DNA of 64,000 nucleotides from Salinicola acroporae (lineage in GTDB: Bacteria; Pseudomonadota; Gammaproteobacteria; Pseudomonadales; Halomonadaceae). Made by a program: the position numbers and the translations under genes. The DNA is taken from contig NZ_PZJW01000006.1 of assembly GCF_003206615.1 (NCBI RefSeq), positions 496,001 to 560,000 on the forward strand, read 5' to 3'. Shown one piece after another: positions 30,765-40,099 of this stretch (within the stretch, counting starts at the first letter, position 1; the number at the start of each line of letters is the position of its first letter). The notes beneath the pieces were generated by a model that had not been told where the DNA came from, ran no database searches, and saw only the letters and a program-made list of their open reading frames with translations.

Positions 30765-32204
30765 CTAGTGCCTGCCTCCCGAAGCTGGAGTGTCGTGGCC
30801 TTCGTTTCGATGCCTTGGCCGCCCGGAACGGGCTGGCCGTTCGAACAACGCGAGTGATTCCAGATGTGCCGTGTGAGGGAACATGTCGGCCATCGCCAGG
30901 CGCGACAGTACGAAACCGCCGGCCAGCAAGAGAGCCGCGTCCCGCGCCAGCGACGCTGGATCGCAGGAGACGTAAGCCACTCGCGTCACGCCGCTCCCCG
31001 CCAATCGCCGGCAGATCGCGCTGGCACCCTCGCGCGGAGGATCCAGCAGCACCGTGTCGTGCTCGGCAATCAAGGTATCCACCAGTTCGCCGGGATCACT
31101 GAGATCGGCCTGCAGGGCATCGACATCGAGACCGTTCAGCCTGGCATTGTCCCGCAGGCGTTCGACCATCGCATTGCTACCTTCGACAGCGGTGATCCTG
31201 GCAGCGCCCTCGGCCAGAGCCAGCGAGAAGTTGCCGATACCGGCGAACAGGTCGAGCAGGGAGTCGTCATGTGCCGGCGCCAGCCAGTCCCGAAGGGTGT
31301 CGATCAGCCGCTGGTTGATGTGGGCATTGACCTGCAGGAAGTCGCCCGGCGCCAGCGCCAGCGATATCGGCCGGCGGGACCCGGACACGGTCGTGGCCAG
31401 TCGCGGCTGGTCGCTCAGCCAGACCAGCTCGGTCGTCCCCCGCCCGCGGCGAACGGCACAGGCCAGCGCCTCGCGCGCCGCGAACGACCGCCAGCGGTGC
31501 TCGTCCTCCGGCACATGGCGCAGTTGGCGGACGACCACGGTGACGATCTCGGCATCGGTCAGCAGCAGCTCGAGATGGCCGACGTGGCGCGGCGCCTCGA
31601 GCGTCTCGAGCTGGGCCCGCAGTCGCGGCAGCAGTCTCGCCAGGGCAGGCGCCAGCACATGGCAGCTGTCAATGTCGACCAACTGCTCGCTGCCCCGCGC
31701 GCGAAAGCCGAGATGGATCCGGCCCTGGGCGTCGCATTTGACGCCGAGCCTGGCCCGACGCCGGTAGCCGGCGTCGTCGCCCTTCAATATCGCCACGTTT
31801 TGCGGGGCATCGATTCCCTGGCGTCCGAGCAGATCGATCAGTACCTCGCGCTTGTGCTCGCGCTGCCCGGCGACGTTCAAATGCTGGAGGTCGCACCCGC
31901 CGCAGCGTGTCGCGTGGACGCAGGGCGGTTCGACGCGAGTCGCGGCATCGCTGAGTCGCTCGCGGACATGGGCCTCATCATAGCGCTTGCGCTGACGGTG
32001 TATCGCCACCTCGACCCGCTCTCCCGGCAAGGCCGCATCGACGAATACCGTCTTGCCTTCCTCGTCGCGCGCGACGCCACGCCCGTCGTGGGCCAGCCTC
32101 TCGATAACCAGCGTGCCCGCTTCCGCAGTCACCGCGGGAGCAGGTGGCGACGCCTGGCGCTCCCGGCGCACGGCCGGCGTTCGTCTCTTTCCCAGCATCG
32201 CCAT
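30765..32204 (-). CDS. rlmD: 23S rRNA (uracil-1939-C5)-methyltransferase
   Basis: AdoMet-dependent RNA methyltransferase (RumA) that makes m5U1939 in 23S rRNA; 479 aa (E. coli 433). An N-terminal TRAM domain (LVIERLAHDGRGVARDEEG) is followed by the 4Fe-4S cysteines (CVHATRCGGCDLQHL), the AdoMet site (LLDLFAGIGNFSLALAEG) and the catalytic Cys in AYVSCDPASLARD. The ATG at 32204 lies directly after the cysM stop, and a second ATG two codons on is possible. An in-frame stretch upstream is the complement of cysM and is not coding. C-terminal 20 residues are basic and His-rich. Order cysM-rlmD-relA-mazG matches Pseudomonas. Confidence 0.95.
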   Translation of the reverse strand: MAMLGKRRTPAVRRERQASPPAPAVTAEAGTLVIERLAHDGRGVARDEEGKTVFVDAALPGERVEVAIHRQRKRYDEAHVRERLSDAATRVEPPCVHATRCGGCDLQHLNVAGQREHKREVLIDLLGRQGIDAPQNVAILKGDDAGYRRRARLGVKCDAQGRIHLGFRARGSEQLVDIDSCHVLAPALARLLPRLRAQLETLEAPRHVGHLELLLTDAEIVTVVVRQLRHVPEDEHRWRSFAAREALACAVRRGRGTTELVWLSDQPRLATTVSGSRRPISLALAPGDFLQVNAHINQRLIDTLRDWLAPAHDDSLLDLFAGIGNFSLALAEGAARITAVEGSNAMVERLRDNARLNGLDVDALQADLSDPGELVDTLIAEHDTVLLDPPREGASAICRRLAGSGVTRVAYVSCDPASLARDAALLLAGGFVLSRLAMADMFPHTAHLESLALFERPARSGRPRHRNEGHDTPASGGRH

Positions 32205-32206
32205 GG

Positions 32207-33103
32207 TCAGGCTTCCGGCGCGTAGAGGCCGGTGGAAAGATAACGGTCGCCGCGATCGCAGACGATGAACACGATGACGGCGTTGTCGACTCGCTCGGCG
32301 ACCCGCAATGCGCCCGCCAGGGCACCGCCGGAGGAAACGCCTGCGAGAATGCCCTCCTCCCGTGCCAGCCGGCGCATGTGTTCCTCGGCCTCCTGCTGGC
32401 CGATATCGAGTACGCTGTCGACCCGCTGCGGTTCGAAGATCTCGGGAAGATAGGCTTCCGGCCAGCGTCGGATACCGGCAATGCTGGCGCCATCGGCCGG
32501 CTGCAGGCCGACGATCTGGATCGAGGGGTTGCGCTCCTTCAGATAGCGCGAGGTCCCCATGATCGTACCGGTGGTGCCCATGGCGCTGACGAAGTGCGTG
32601 ATACGCCCCGCGGTCTGCTCCCACAACTCAGGGCCTGTGGTGCGGTAGTGCGCCAGAGGGTTGTCGGGGTTGGCGAACTGGTTGAGCGGCTTGCCTTCTC
32701 CCCGGGCGATCATCTCGTCTGCCAGGTCCCGGGCGCCCTCCATGCCCGCCTCCTTGCTGACGCCGATCAGCCTGGCACCATAGGCCGCCATGGCCTGCTT
32801 GCGCTCGCTCGAGGCATTGTCCGGCATGATCAGGACCATTTGGTAACCCATCACCGCCGCCGCCATGGCCAGCGCGATGCCGGTATTGCCGGAGGTCGCC
32901 TCGATCAGCGTGTCGCCAGGAGAGATGTCGCCGCGGGCCTCCGCTTCGCGAAGCATGGACAGCGCCGGGCGATCCTTGACCGAGCCCGCGGGGTTGTTGC
33001 CTTCCAGCTTGGCCAGAATCGTGTTGTCGCGTCCGGCGGAGATACGCGCGAGTCGGACCAGCGGCGTATTGCCGACGGTCTGCGCAAGCGTGGGGAATGC
33101 CAT
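32207..33103 (-). CDS. cysM: Cysteine synthase B
   Basis: PLP enzyme that makes cysteine from O-acetylserine and sulfide or thiosulfate; 298 aa. The PLP Lys is residue 43 in NPAGSVKDRPA. The phosphate loop is EATSGNTGIALAMAAAV and GTTGTIMGTSRYL. The sequence KLEGNNPAGSVKDR and the shorter length point to CysM rather than CysK. It is the first gene of a minus-strand unit continuing into rlmD (2 bp between the stop and the next start), relA and mazG. It diverges from the GacS-like kinase gene by 252 bp. Confidence 0.95.
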   Translation of the reverse strand: MAFPTLAQTVGNTPLVRLARISAGRDNTILAKLEGNNPAGSVKDRPALSMLREAEARGDISPGDTLIEATSGNTGIALAMAAAVMGYQMVLIMPDNASSERKQAMAAYGARLIGVSKEAGMEGARDLADEMIARGEGKPLNQFANPDNPLAHYRTTGPELWEQTAGRITHFVSAMGTTGTIMGTSRYLKERNPSIQIVGLQPADGASIAGIRRWPEAYLPEIFEPQRVDSVLDIGQQEAEEHMRRLAREEGILAGVSSGGALAGALRVAERVDNAVIVFIVCDRGDRYLSTGLYAPEA

Positions 33104-33355
33104 AGTGAGTGTCCTAGAGCCAGAGCCTGAACGTTTTCGGTCCGCAAACCGATGGTAGAGAGTGGCGACAGTATATCGAAGCCGGCGGGGGACATGACAG
33201 CACTCCCCACCCGGTCATCGCGACTTCGGCAATGCTACGACACGATGCTGAAGCCATTTTTTACACCGCGATCGACTGCGGTTACGGCAGACGCTACGGT
33301 TTTGACCGTATTCGCCGATAGAATCGATTGGAAACGCAAAGGCTTCGGAAAACTC

Positions 33356-35881
33356 ATGGCTTCACGCTGGCTGATCATTCTCTCGCTGCTGCTATCGGCG
33401 CTGCTGCTGGGCATCACCGGGTGGCACGCATGGGACTGGCATCGAGTCAACGACCAGATGCTCTCCCGGCGCCTGCAAAGCATCAATCGTGTGTTCACGC
33501 CGTCGTTGGCCGAAGCCGCGCAGAATGAAGACATCGCGCGAGTCCATCAATTGCTGGACCGCCTGACCGATGATCCGGCGATCGTCAACGCCACCTTGCG
33601 AGATGACAGCGGCGCCTCACGAGACTTCACCGGCTCCGCGCCTCCCGCGCCACTGGCGACGCTTCCGGCGACCCCGATGTCCTGGCACGAGGATGGCATG
33701 CAGCGATGGATACAACCGCTGGGCGACTTCCTGGCGCTGTCATCGTCTCGCAGTTACTGGCTGGACCTGACCCTCGATCCTTCCAGAGCCAGTAAGTATT
33801 CGCAAAGCCCCCTCCCCGCCCTGATGCCGATGCTGTCGCTGCTGCTGCTGATACCCGCGGCCCTGGCCTGGCGGCGCTCGGCACGCGCAGCGAGGCACGC
33901 CCGAAGCACCCCGGAATCCGACCAGGCGACGTTAGCCGGCAATGCCGAGCCTCTCCCGACAGCCCGCGAGGAGAGCAACTTGACCTACATGAGCCATGAA
34001 CTGCGCGCGCCACTCTCCGGCCTGCTCGGCTTTTGTCGTCTGCTGGAAAACAGCCCCCTCGACGCGCAGCAGCGCGAGTGGCTGCGCCATATTCACCTGG
34101 CCTCCAATGGCCTGCTGGATACCGTCGACCATGTGCTGGGAGATCCCCGTCGCTGCCGGACGAACAACGTGTTCGATATCGCCGAGGTGCTGTGGGAAGT
34201 CCTCTGTCTTCAGACACCGCTCGCGCAGGCCAAGCGAATTACCCTGCTGGCCATCGTCTACGACGATGTCCCGCCCCGGCTAATCGGTGCCGACATCGCC
34301 GTCCGTCAGCTACTGACCAACTTGGTCAACAACGCCATCAAGTATGGCGGCGAGGGCGACGTCGTCACGCGTATCGTGCTCGAGAACCGGGAAGGCAGCG
34401 CCGTGAAACTACGACTGAGCGTGAGCGACGGCGGCAACGCCACCCCCGCCAACCGTGAGCGGCTGCGTCGGCTGATCGCGCAAGGCGAGACCCGCTCCGC
34501 CAACGCCGAGGATGGCGTGGGTCTCGCCATCTGCCATCGTCTGGCGGCGGAGATGAATGGTTCTCTGGCGCTGGGTGAGCGTCGGGGCGGGAGCCAGACG
34601 ATCGTTTCCCGACTCGGGTTCGAGGCCTGCGAGCCCTACGTTCGGCCGGCAGAGTTCGATCTCGGAGGCGCCAGGATCGGTATGTGGCAGCCCCACACGC
34701 GCTTGGCCCATCTGCTGGACTACGCCCTGAGACGCTGGCACGCACTGCCGAGAGTCATCGCCACAGCGGATTCCTTGCCGTCCGCGGATGACACGAGTCA
34801 GCTACTCATCATCGGCATCGACGACAACGCACTCGCTCCCGCAACTCGGGACCTCTGGCAACAACGCTTCGACGCCATTCCCCAACCTTGCCTGGTGATC
34901 GCCAACCTGGCGCCGACGAAGGCCCTGGACTGGCGACTCCCGAAGGGAAGCGTCGTGCTCAGACTGCCGATATCCCGCTACATGCTGGGCCGCACCCTAG
35001 CCAAGATGCTCGCGGAGAGCCGCCAGCGAGCCATGCCACCCCGTCCCCGCGTGCTGGTCGTCGACGACGACGAAGTCTCGCAGCACTACCTCGACGCGGT
35101 ACTGCCCATCATTGGCGCCAAGGTGGTAGTGGCCGGCACCGCGGCAGAGGCCGTCGCCATCGCCTCGGAAACCTCGATCGACCTGGTGCTGATGGATCTG
35201 CACCTGCCGGATGCCAACGGCTTCGAGGCCGCGAACCTCCTGCGGCGCTTGAGCGCGGATTGGGCCCGCACGCCCGTCGTCGCCATGACAGCCGGCCGAG
35301 ACGCCCATGGCCACGACGTGGTAACGAACGATGAGGTCGCCGAGGTCCTGACCAAGCCGCTGGACGAACGCCTGCTGCGGGAGGTACTGGCGAGGTATCT
35401 GCCCCTCGCCGAATCGCCGAACACGGAGCCGCAATCGGACACGGCGAGAATCACGCCCGATATAGCCGAGCCGGGACAGGCGGGGGAAGAAGCCGACTTG
35501 CCGGCACCGAACTCCCTGGCTCATGCCGGCGACCTGCCGGTCGTCGACAAGGCACAGGCCCGGGAGCGCAGCGGCGGTCGCGAGGCGCTGGTCGTCGAAC
35601 TGATGACCCTGCTGATCGCGGAGCTGCCAAGGCACCGCCAGGACCTGCACGTCGCCTGGCAACGGCGTGATGTCGCCCTGCTGCGGGAGCGAGTCCACCA
35701 GCTCGGGGGCGGCTGTCGCTACTGCGGCGTTCCGCAACTCGCGGCGGCTTGCGACGAGCTGGAGCGGCGCTGTGGTCATGGCGCCATCGACGAATGCGAA
35801 GAGGCGTTTCGTGAATTGATAGCGGCCTGCGATCGCCTGACCCTGTGGGCCGAGGACCAGGCGATGACCGACATCAACTGA
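33356..35881 (+). CDS. GacS/BarA-type hybrid sensor kinase, with divergent kinase core
   Basis: Membrane sensor kinase of 841 aa, by position the GacS/BarA equivalent that would feed a GacA/UvrY response regulator. Two spans (about 5-22 and 154-172) flank a periplasmic segment. The phosphoacceptor is His214 in YMSHELRAPLSGLLGF. The ATP domain has the N-box TNLVNNAIKY (321-330), but the G1 box reads DGGNATP, the F box is missing and the lid is short (EDGVGLAICHRL). Fewer than 45 residues separate span 2 from the H-box, so no normal HAMP domain fits. A degenerate region (440-545), a receiver domain with Asp614 (LVLMDLHLP) and an HPt domain with His781 (RVHQLGGGCRYCGVP) follow. Start at 33356 is chosen because it begins the first span. 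Confidence 0.85.
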   Translation: MASRWLIILSLLLSALLLGITGWHAWDWHRVNDQMLSRRLQSINRVFTPSLAEAAQNEDIARVHQLLDRLTDDPAIVNATLRDDSGASRDFTGSAPPAPLATLPATPMSWHEDGMQRWIQPLGDFLALSSSRSYWLDLTLDPSRASKYSQSPLPALMPMLSLLLLIPAALAWRRSARAARHARSTPESDQATLAGNAEPLPTAREESNLTYMSHELRAPLSGLLGFCRLLENSPLDAQQREWLRHIHLASNGLLDTVDHVLGDPRRCRTNNVFDIAEVLWEVLCLQTPLAQAKRITLLAIVYDDVPPRLIGADIAVRQLLTNLVNNAIKYGGEGDVVTRIVLENREGSAVKLRLSVSDGGNATPANRERLRRLIAQGETRSANAEDGVGLAICHRLAAEMNGSLALGERRGGSQTIVSRLGFEACEPYVRPAEFDLGGARIGMWQPHTRLAHLLDYALRRWHALPRVIATADSLPSADDTSQLLIIGIDDNALAPATRDLWQQRFDAIPQPCLVIANLAPTKALDWRLPKGSVVLRLPISRYMLGRTLAKMLAESRQRAMPPRPRVLVVDDDEVSQHYLDAVLPIIGAKVVVAGTAAEAVAIASETSIDLVLMDLHLPDANGFEAANLLRRLSADWARTPVVAMTAGRDAHGHDVVTNDEVAEVLTKPLDERLLREVLARYLPLAESPNTEPQSDTARITPDIAEPGQAGEEADLPAPNSLAHAGDLPVVDKAQARERSGGREALVVELMTLLIAELPRHRQDLHVAWQRRDVALLRERVHQLGGGCRYCGVPQLAAACDELERRCGHGAIDECEEAFRELIAACDRLTLWAEDQAMTDIN

Positions 35882-35886
35882 CAGCG

Positions 35887-36672
35887 CTATTCGTGGTCGT
35901 GGTCGTGGTCAAAAGATTCGATCTGGGCTATCAGTCCCGACTCCTGGCCCGCCACCATCAGCCGCTTCATTTCCCCCACGGCCTCCTTGAGCCCGACGAA
36001 CAGGGCACGGGCGATGATCGCGTGGCCGATGTTGAGCTCGTGAACGCCAGGAATCGCCGCGACGGCTTCGACGTTGTGATAGTGGAGCCCATGCCCGGCA
36101 TTCACCACCAAGCCCAGCTCACTCGCGAACTCCGCCGCCGCAGTCAACCGCGCATACTCGAGACGACGTGCATCGCCTGTCGCCTCCGCGTAGGCACCAG
36201 TATGCAACTCGACCACGGGCGCCCCCACCTCGAACGACGCCTGAATCTGCGCAGGCTCGGGGTCGACGAACAGCGACACCTGGCAGCCCGCCGCCCGCAG
36301 CCGCTCGCAGGCGCTGGCGACCGCATCACGACTGGCTACCACATCCAGCCCACCCTCGGTCGTCAGCTCTTCCCGCTTTTCCGGCACCAGGCAGACATCC
36401 GCCGGCTTCAGCCGCTCGGCGAGGGTGACCATCTCCTCGGTGACGGCCATCTCCAGGTTCATGCGCGTGTTGAGAACTGCCGCGATCAGTTCGACATCCC
36501 GCTCCTGGATATGGCGTCGGTCCTCGCGCAGATGCAAGGTGATACCGTCGGCACCGGCCTCCTCGGCCAGCAGCGCCGCCTGGACCGGGTCGGGATAGCG
36601 GGTGCCGCGGGCCTGGCGCAACGTCGCGACATGGTCGATGTTGACCCCCAGTTGAATACGAGTAGCGATCAT
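35887..36672 (-). CDS. pdxJ: Pyridoxine 5'-phosphate synthase
   Basis: Condenses 1-deoxyxylulose 5-phosphate with 3-amino-2-oxopropyl phosphate to pyridoxine phosphate, the last step of vitamin B6 synthesis; 261 aa TIM-barrel. The start [20 protein letters not shown] and the loop [19 protein letters not shown] are family signatures; [17 protein letters not shown] is near the end. The C-terminus is unusual in its alternating Asp/His tail (FDHDHDHE). The ATG at 36672 has AAGGAG upstream. It is the last gene of the rnc-era-recO-pdxJ set. Confidence 0.97.
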   Translation of the reverse strand: MIATRIQLGVNIDHVATLRQARGTRYPDPVQAALLAEEAGADGITLHLREDRRHIQERDVELIAAVLNTRMNLEMAVTEEMVTLAERLKPADVCLVPEKREELTTEGGLDVVASRDAVASACERLRAAGCQVSLFVDPEPAQIQASFEVGAPVVELHTGAYAEATGDARRLEYARLTAAAEFASELGLVVNAGHGLHYHNVEAVAAIPGVHELNIGHAIIARALFVGLKEAVGEMKRLMVAGQESGLIAQIESFDHDHDHE

Positions 36673-36757
36673 GAACTGGAACTCCTTGAAGCGGTAAAGA
36701 AAGGATAGGGGCAACCCAGGTCGAGGACGCTACCCGCGTCCCGGCGATACCCGGGGG

Positions 36758-37468
36758 TCAGGCACGCCCCTGACGACGGCGCTGACTGAGTCGCTGCATC
36801 AGCTCCCGGGAACGCAATGGCTGATGGCCAATCAGCGGCGCCAGCGCCGCCCGGGTCAGCGCCTTGCTGAGGCCAGCCAGCCCGGGCGCCTCCCAGTCGC
36901 CGCGGGCCAGCAGTTTGAGACTGCGGCCATCCCAACCGGGCTGTTGCACGCCAATGGGAGTGAAACGGCGACTTTCGGCGACATAGGTATAACGCGTGGA
37001 AGGATCGAGCGGGCTGTCGTCCGTCTCGAGGAAGACCGGTTCGGCATCCAGTGTCTCGAGCAGCGTGATCTCGAGCCGCCTGAGGCTGGTGGCACGTTCG
37101 GCCGGCCGGGTAAGCCGTTCGATCGTCCAGGCGTAGATGGCGAAGAGATCACTCGTCGGCAGCCCGACCGGCAGCGCCCGCGTCAGCAGCTCATTGGCGT
37201 AGAGTCCGCAGAGCAGGCCCTCGCCAGCCAGCAATACGGCGCTGTGGGTGGTCTCCATCATCCGCAGACGCTTGAGATCGCCGTCGCCGACCCAGGTCAG
37301 ATGCAGCGGCGCGAACGGCTGCAGCTTGGCGCGGGACTTGCTCCCCGCCCGCTGCACCCCCTGGGCGACGGCGCGAACGTGACCGTGCTCCAGGGTAATG
37401 ACATCGACCAGGGCGCTGGTTTCCCGATAGGGCCGCTTGTGCAGCAGATAAGCCGGCTGGGGCGTCAT
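36758..37468 (-). CDS. recO: DNA repair protein RecO
   Basis: Recombination mediator that loads RecA onto SSB-coated DNA with RecR; 236 aa. An N-terminal OB-fold (QPAYLLHKRPYRETSALVDV, LEHGHVRAVAQGVQR) is followed by the helical domain (GLYANELLTRALPVGLPTSD). The usual zinc-finger cysteines are absent, as in many gammaproteobacteria. The ATG at 37468 is preferred over a TTG two codons upstream because it has a better spacing from AAGAGG. In operon with era (70 bp) and pdxJ (85 bp). Confidence 0.92.
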   Translation of the reverse strand: MTPQPAYLLHKRPYRETSALVDVITLEHGHVRAVAQGVQRAGSKSRAKLQPFAPLHLTWVGDGDLKRLRMMETTHSAVLLAGEGLLCGLYANELLTRALPVGLPTSDLFAIYAWTIERLTRPAERATSLRRLEITLLETLDAEPVFLETDDSPLDPSTRYTYVAESRRFTPIGVQQPGWDGRSLKLLARGDWEAPGLAGLSKALTRAALAPLIGHQPLRSRELMQRLSQRRRQGRA

Positions 37469-37538
37469 TGCCAAGGCCTCTTGAGAGGAGCGCGCAAATC
37501 CCTGCTCGAGTCAGTTCGTCGATCGAGCGACCGGCGGG

Positions 37539-38438
37539 TCAGTCGAGATGGTAGCCAAGGCTCTTGAGCGCCCGGTCATCGTCCGACCAGCCGCGCTTGA
37601 CCTTGACCCACAGGTTGAGCATGACCTTGCTGTCGAAAGCCCGCTCCATCTCCTGGCGCGCCTCGATGCCGATCTTCTTGATCCGCTCCCCCTTGTCGCC
37701 GATCAGAATCTTCTTCTGACCCTGGCGTTCGACCAACATCAACGCGCTGATGTGGATGACCTTGCCCTCGTCACGAAACTCTTCGATCTCGACGGTCATC
37801 TGATAGGGCAGTTCGTCGCCCAGCTGGCGCATGACCTTCTCGCGAACCAGTTCGGCGGCCAGAAACCGTTGACTCTTGTCGGTGATCTGGTCATCCGGGA
37901 AGTAGTGCACGCCTTCCGGCAGACGTTTGGCAACCTCGCCCTCGAGTTCCGGCACGTTGGTACCGTGCTTGGCCGAGATCGGCAGGATGGCGGCGAACTC
38001 GCGCCTGGCGGAGAGCGACTCCAGCCACGGCAGCAAGGTCGTCTTGTCCTCGAGCCAATCGACCTTGTTGACCGCCAGGATCACCGGCGCTTCCACGTGG
38101 GTGAGCTTGTCGAGGACGACCTGGTCCTCGTCCGTCCAGCGCGTACGATCGACCAGGAAGACCACGCAATCGACGTCGCGCAACGCCTGGGTGGCCGCCT
38201 GGTTCATGAACCGGTTGATCGCCTTGTTGCGATCGCGGGTCTGCAGATGGATACCGGGAGTGTCGACGTAGATGAACTGCGCCTCATCTATCGTCTTGAT
38301 GCCCATGACCTGATGGCGCGTGGTTTGCGGACGCCGGGAGGTGATGGAGATCTTCTGCCCCAGGATGCGGTTCATCAGCGTCGATTTACCCACGTTGGGC
38401 CGCCCGACGATGGCGACGAAACCACAGCTCTGTGTCAT
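37539..38438 (-). CDS. era: GTPase Era
   Basis: GTP-binding protein that checks 16S rRNA 3'-end maturation and 30S assembly; 299 aa. GTPase motifs: G1 [13 protein letters not shown]3 [10 protein letters not shown]4 NKVDWLED. The C-terminal KH domain binds the 3' end of 16S rRNA ([20 protein letters not shown]). Its ATG overlaps the rnc stop (ATGA), so both are translated together, as in E. coli. Confidence 0.97.
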   Translation of the reverse strand: MTQSCGFVAIVGRPNVGKSTLMNRILGQKISITSRRPQTTRHQVMGIKTIDEAQFIYVDTPGIHLQTRDRNKAINRFMNQAATQALRDVDCVVFLVDRTRWTDEDQVVLDKLTHVEAPVILAVNKVDWLEDKTTLLPWLESLSARREFAAILPISAKHGTNVPELEGEVAKRLPEGVHYFPDDQITDKSQRFLAAELVREKVMRQLGDELPYQMTVEIEEFRDEGKVIHISALMLVERQGQKKILIGDKGERIKKIGIEARQEMERAFDSKVMLNLWVKVKRGWSDDDRALKSLGYHLD

Positions 38439-39130
38439 TGGCGCTTGCCCTTTGATGGTTCGAGTCTGGACAACGCAAGCTCGGCGGCTTGCTGCTCGGC
38501 GATTCGTCGACTGGAGCCTTCACCCAGCGTCGGCGACTCGGCGAGCATGGAGACGTGACACTCGACGCTGAACGTCTGGGCATGTGCCTCGCCCTCCACC
38601 GAAATTACCTCGTATCGGGGCAGCGCCTGTTGACGAGACTGCAGGAACTCCTGAAGCCGGGTCTTGGGATCTTTCTGGGTATTGTGCAGATCGATCGCTT
38701 CCAACCGGGTCCCGAACCAGGCCAGCACCCGGCTGCGCGCGACGTCCATGCCGGCATCGAGATAGATCGCACCGATTACGCCTTCCAGCGCATCGGCCAG
38801 GATGGAGTCGCGCCGATGGCCGCCGCTCTTCATCTCGCCCGAGCCCAGCCGCAGGCACTCTCCCAGCTCGAACTCGCGCGCCACCACGGCGAGGGTCTGG
38901 CCCTTGACCAGCCCGGCTCGCAGGCGGGACAGCTGCCCTTCGCGAGCCGCCGGGAAACGCTTGAACAGCGCCTCGCCGATCACGAAATTGACGATCGAAT
39001 CGCCCAGAAACTCGAGCCGCTCATTGTTGGCGCCGCCCACGCTACGATGCGTCAGCGCCAGTTCCAGCAGCGTCGGATCACGGAAATCGTGACCGATACG
39101 ACGACTGAAGCCTTGCAGAGGATCACTCAC
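38435..39130 (-). CDS. rnc: Ribonuclease III
   Basis: Double-strand RNA endonuclease that processes rRNA precursors and some mRNAs; 231 aa. The catalytic signature is [20 protein letters not shown], with [16 protein letters not shown] as the second metal-site helix. A C-terminal dsRNA-binding domain ([19 protein letters not shown]) follows. The start is taken as GTG at 39130 ([18 protein letters not shown]), which matches the family; a longer reading from 39241 adds 37 residues with no similarity. A possible ribosome site is GGGAAT. It is coupled to era and follows lepB by 168 bp. Confidence 0.94.
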   Translation of the reverse strand: MSDPLQGFSRRIGHDFRDPTLLELALTHRSVGGANNERLEFLGDSIVNFVIGEALFKRFPAAREGQLSRLRAGLVKGQTLAVVAREFELGECLRLGSGEMKSGGHRRDSILADALEGVIGAIYLDAGMDVARSRVLAWFGTRLEAIDLHNTQKDPKTRLQEFLQSRQQALPRYEVISVEGEAHAQTFSVECHVSMLAESPTLGEGSSRRIAEQQAAELALSRLEPSKGKRQ

Positions 39131-39298
39131 GTCATTCCCATTGAGTCGTTGTCTTTGAAACGAAGAGCCGCTGTATCCGTAGCAAGGCGGGCGCGGGAAG
39201 GCCCCGTCGCCTGCCATGCGGATCCTGCCGCCGACCAGCAAGCCCAGGACCGGGCTTCAAGAGGCCCGGCCCAGGATCGATGGCGAGTTATATAAGAA

Positions 39299-40087
39299 TC
39301 AGTTTATCTGGCGTACCGTACTGAAGCTAGGCAATCCACCATCCCAGTGCATCCAGACCGCGAACGCCTTGCCGACGATATTCTTCTCCGGCACGAACCC
39401 CCAGTAACGGCTGTCGTTGGAGTGGTCGCGGTTGTCGCCCATCATGAAATACTCATGGTCGGGCACCACGATCTCCCGCATCTGCGGGCCGGGGCTCTGC
39501 GGGTTATTGAAGATATGGTGGTCGACATCGCCGAGATGCTCTTCGAACAGCTCCTCGCCTGGAGCCTCGGCAGGATCGGGGTCGGTCATCGACTTGGGCA
39601 CTGGCTCGCCGTTGACGTAGAGCTGCTTGTTCTCGTAACGGATACGATCACCGGGCAGGCCGATGACCCGCTTGATGAAGTTGACCGAGGGATCCTCGGG
39701 GAACCGGAAAACCATGACATCACCGCGCTGGGGCTCTCCGACATCCGCGATTTCGGTATTGATGACCGGCAGGCGCAGGCCGTAGGCGAACTTGTTGACC
39801 AGGATGAAATCGCCGACTTCCAGGGTCGGGCGCATGGAACCGGAAGGAATCTGGAAAGGCTCGATGACGAAGCTACGCAGTACCAGGACGATCAGTAGCA
39901 CCGGGAAGAAGGAGCGGGCGTAGTCGACCGGCCAGGGGTCCTTGTAGCCGGCCGACTTCTCATTACCCTGCGCTTCGGCGGCCGCCTGCTGGCGCTGGCG
40001 ACGGGAACGACGCCAAAACAGGCTGTCCAACAGCCAGACGAGCCCCGTGATGGCGACAGCCAACACCAGTAACAACGAAAAATCCAT
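39299..40087 (-). CDS. lepB: Signal peptidase I
   Basis: Inner-membrane serine protease that removes signal peptides from exported proteins; 262 aa. Two spans (about 4-24 and 61-78) precede the catalytic domain. The catalytic Ser84 is in PSGSMRPTLEVGDFILVNKF and the general-base Lys139 in VNFIKRVIGLPGDRIR. The last conserved box is YFMMGDNRDHSNDSRYWG. It is 12 bp after lepA, the usual lepA-lepB order. A DUF4845 gene often found between lepB and rnc is missing here. Confidence 0.96.
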   Translation of the reverse strand: MDFSLLLVLAVAITGLVWLLDSLFWRRSRRQRQQAAAEAQGNEKSAGYKDPWPVDYARSFFPVLLIVLVLRSFVIEPFQIPSGSMRPTLEVGDFILVNKFAYGLRLPVINTEIADVGEPQRGDVMVFRFPEDPSVNFIKRVIGLPGDRIRYENKQLYVNGEPVPKSMTDPDPAEAPGEELFEEHLGDVDHHIFNNPQSPGPQMREIVVPDHEYFMMGDNRDHSNDSRYWGFVPEKNIVGKAFAVWMHWDGGLPSFSTVRQIN

Positions 40088-40099
40088 GAAATGTTTTTC

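Noticed and set aside
28481-31102. Very long plus-strand open frame opposite relA and rlmD
   Set aside because: It is the antisense shadow of relA in high-GC DNA; relA is complete with all motifs.
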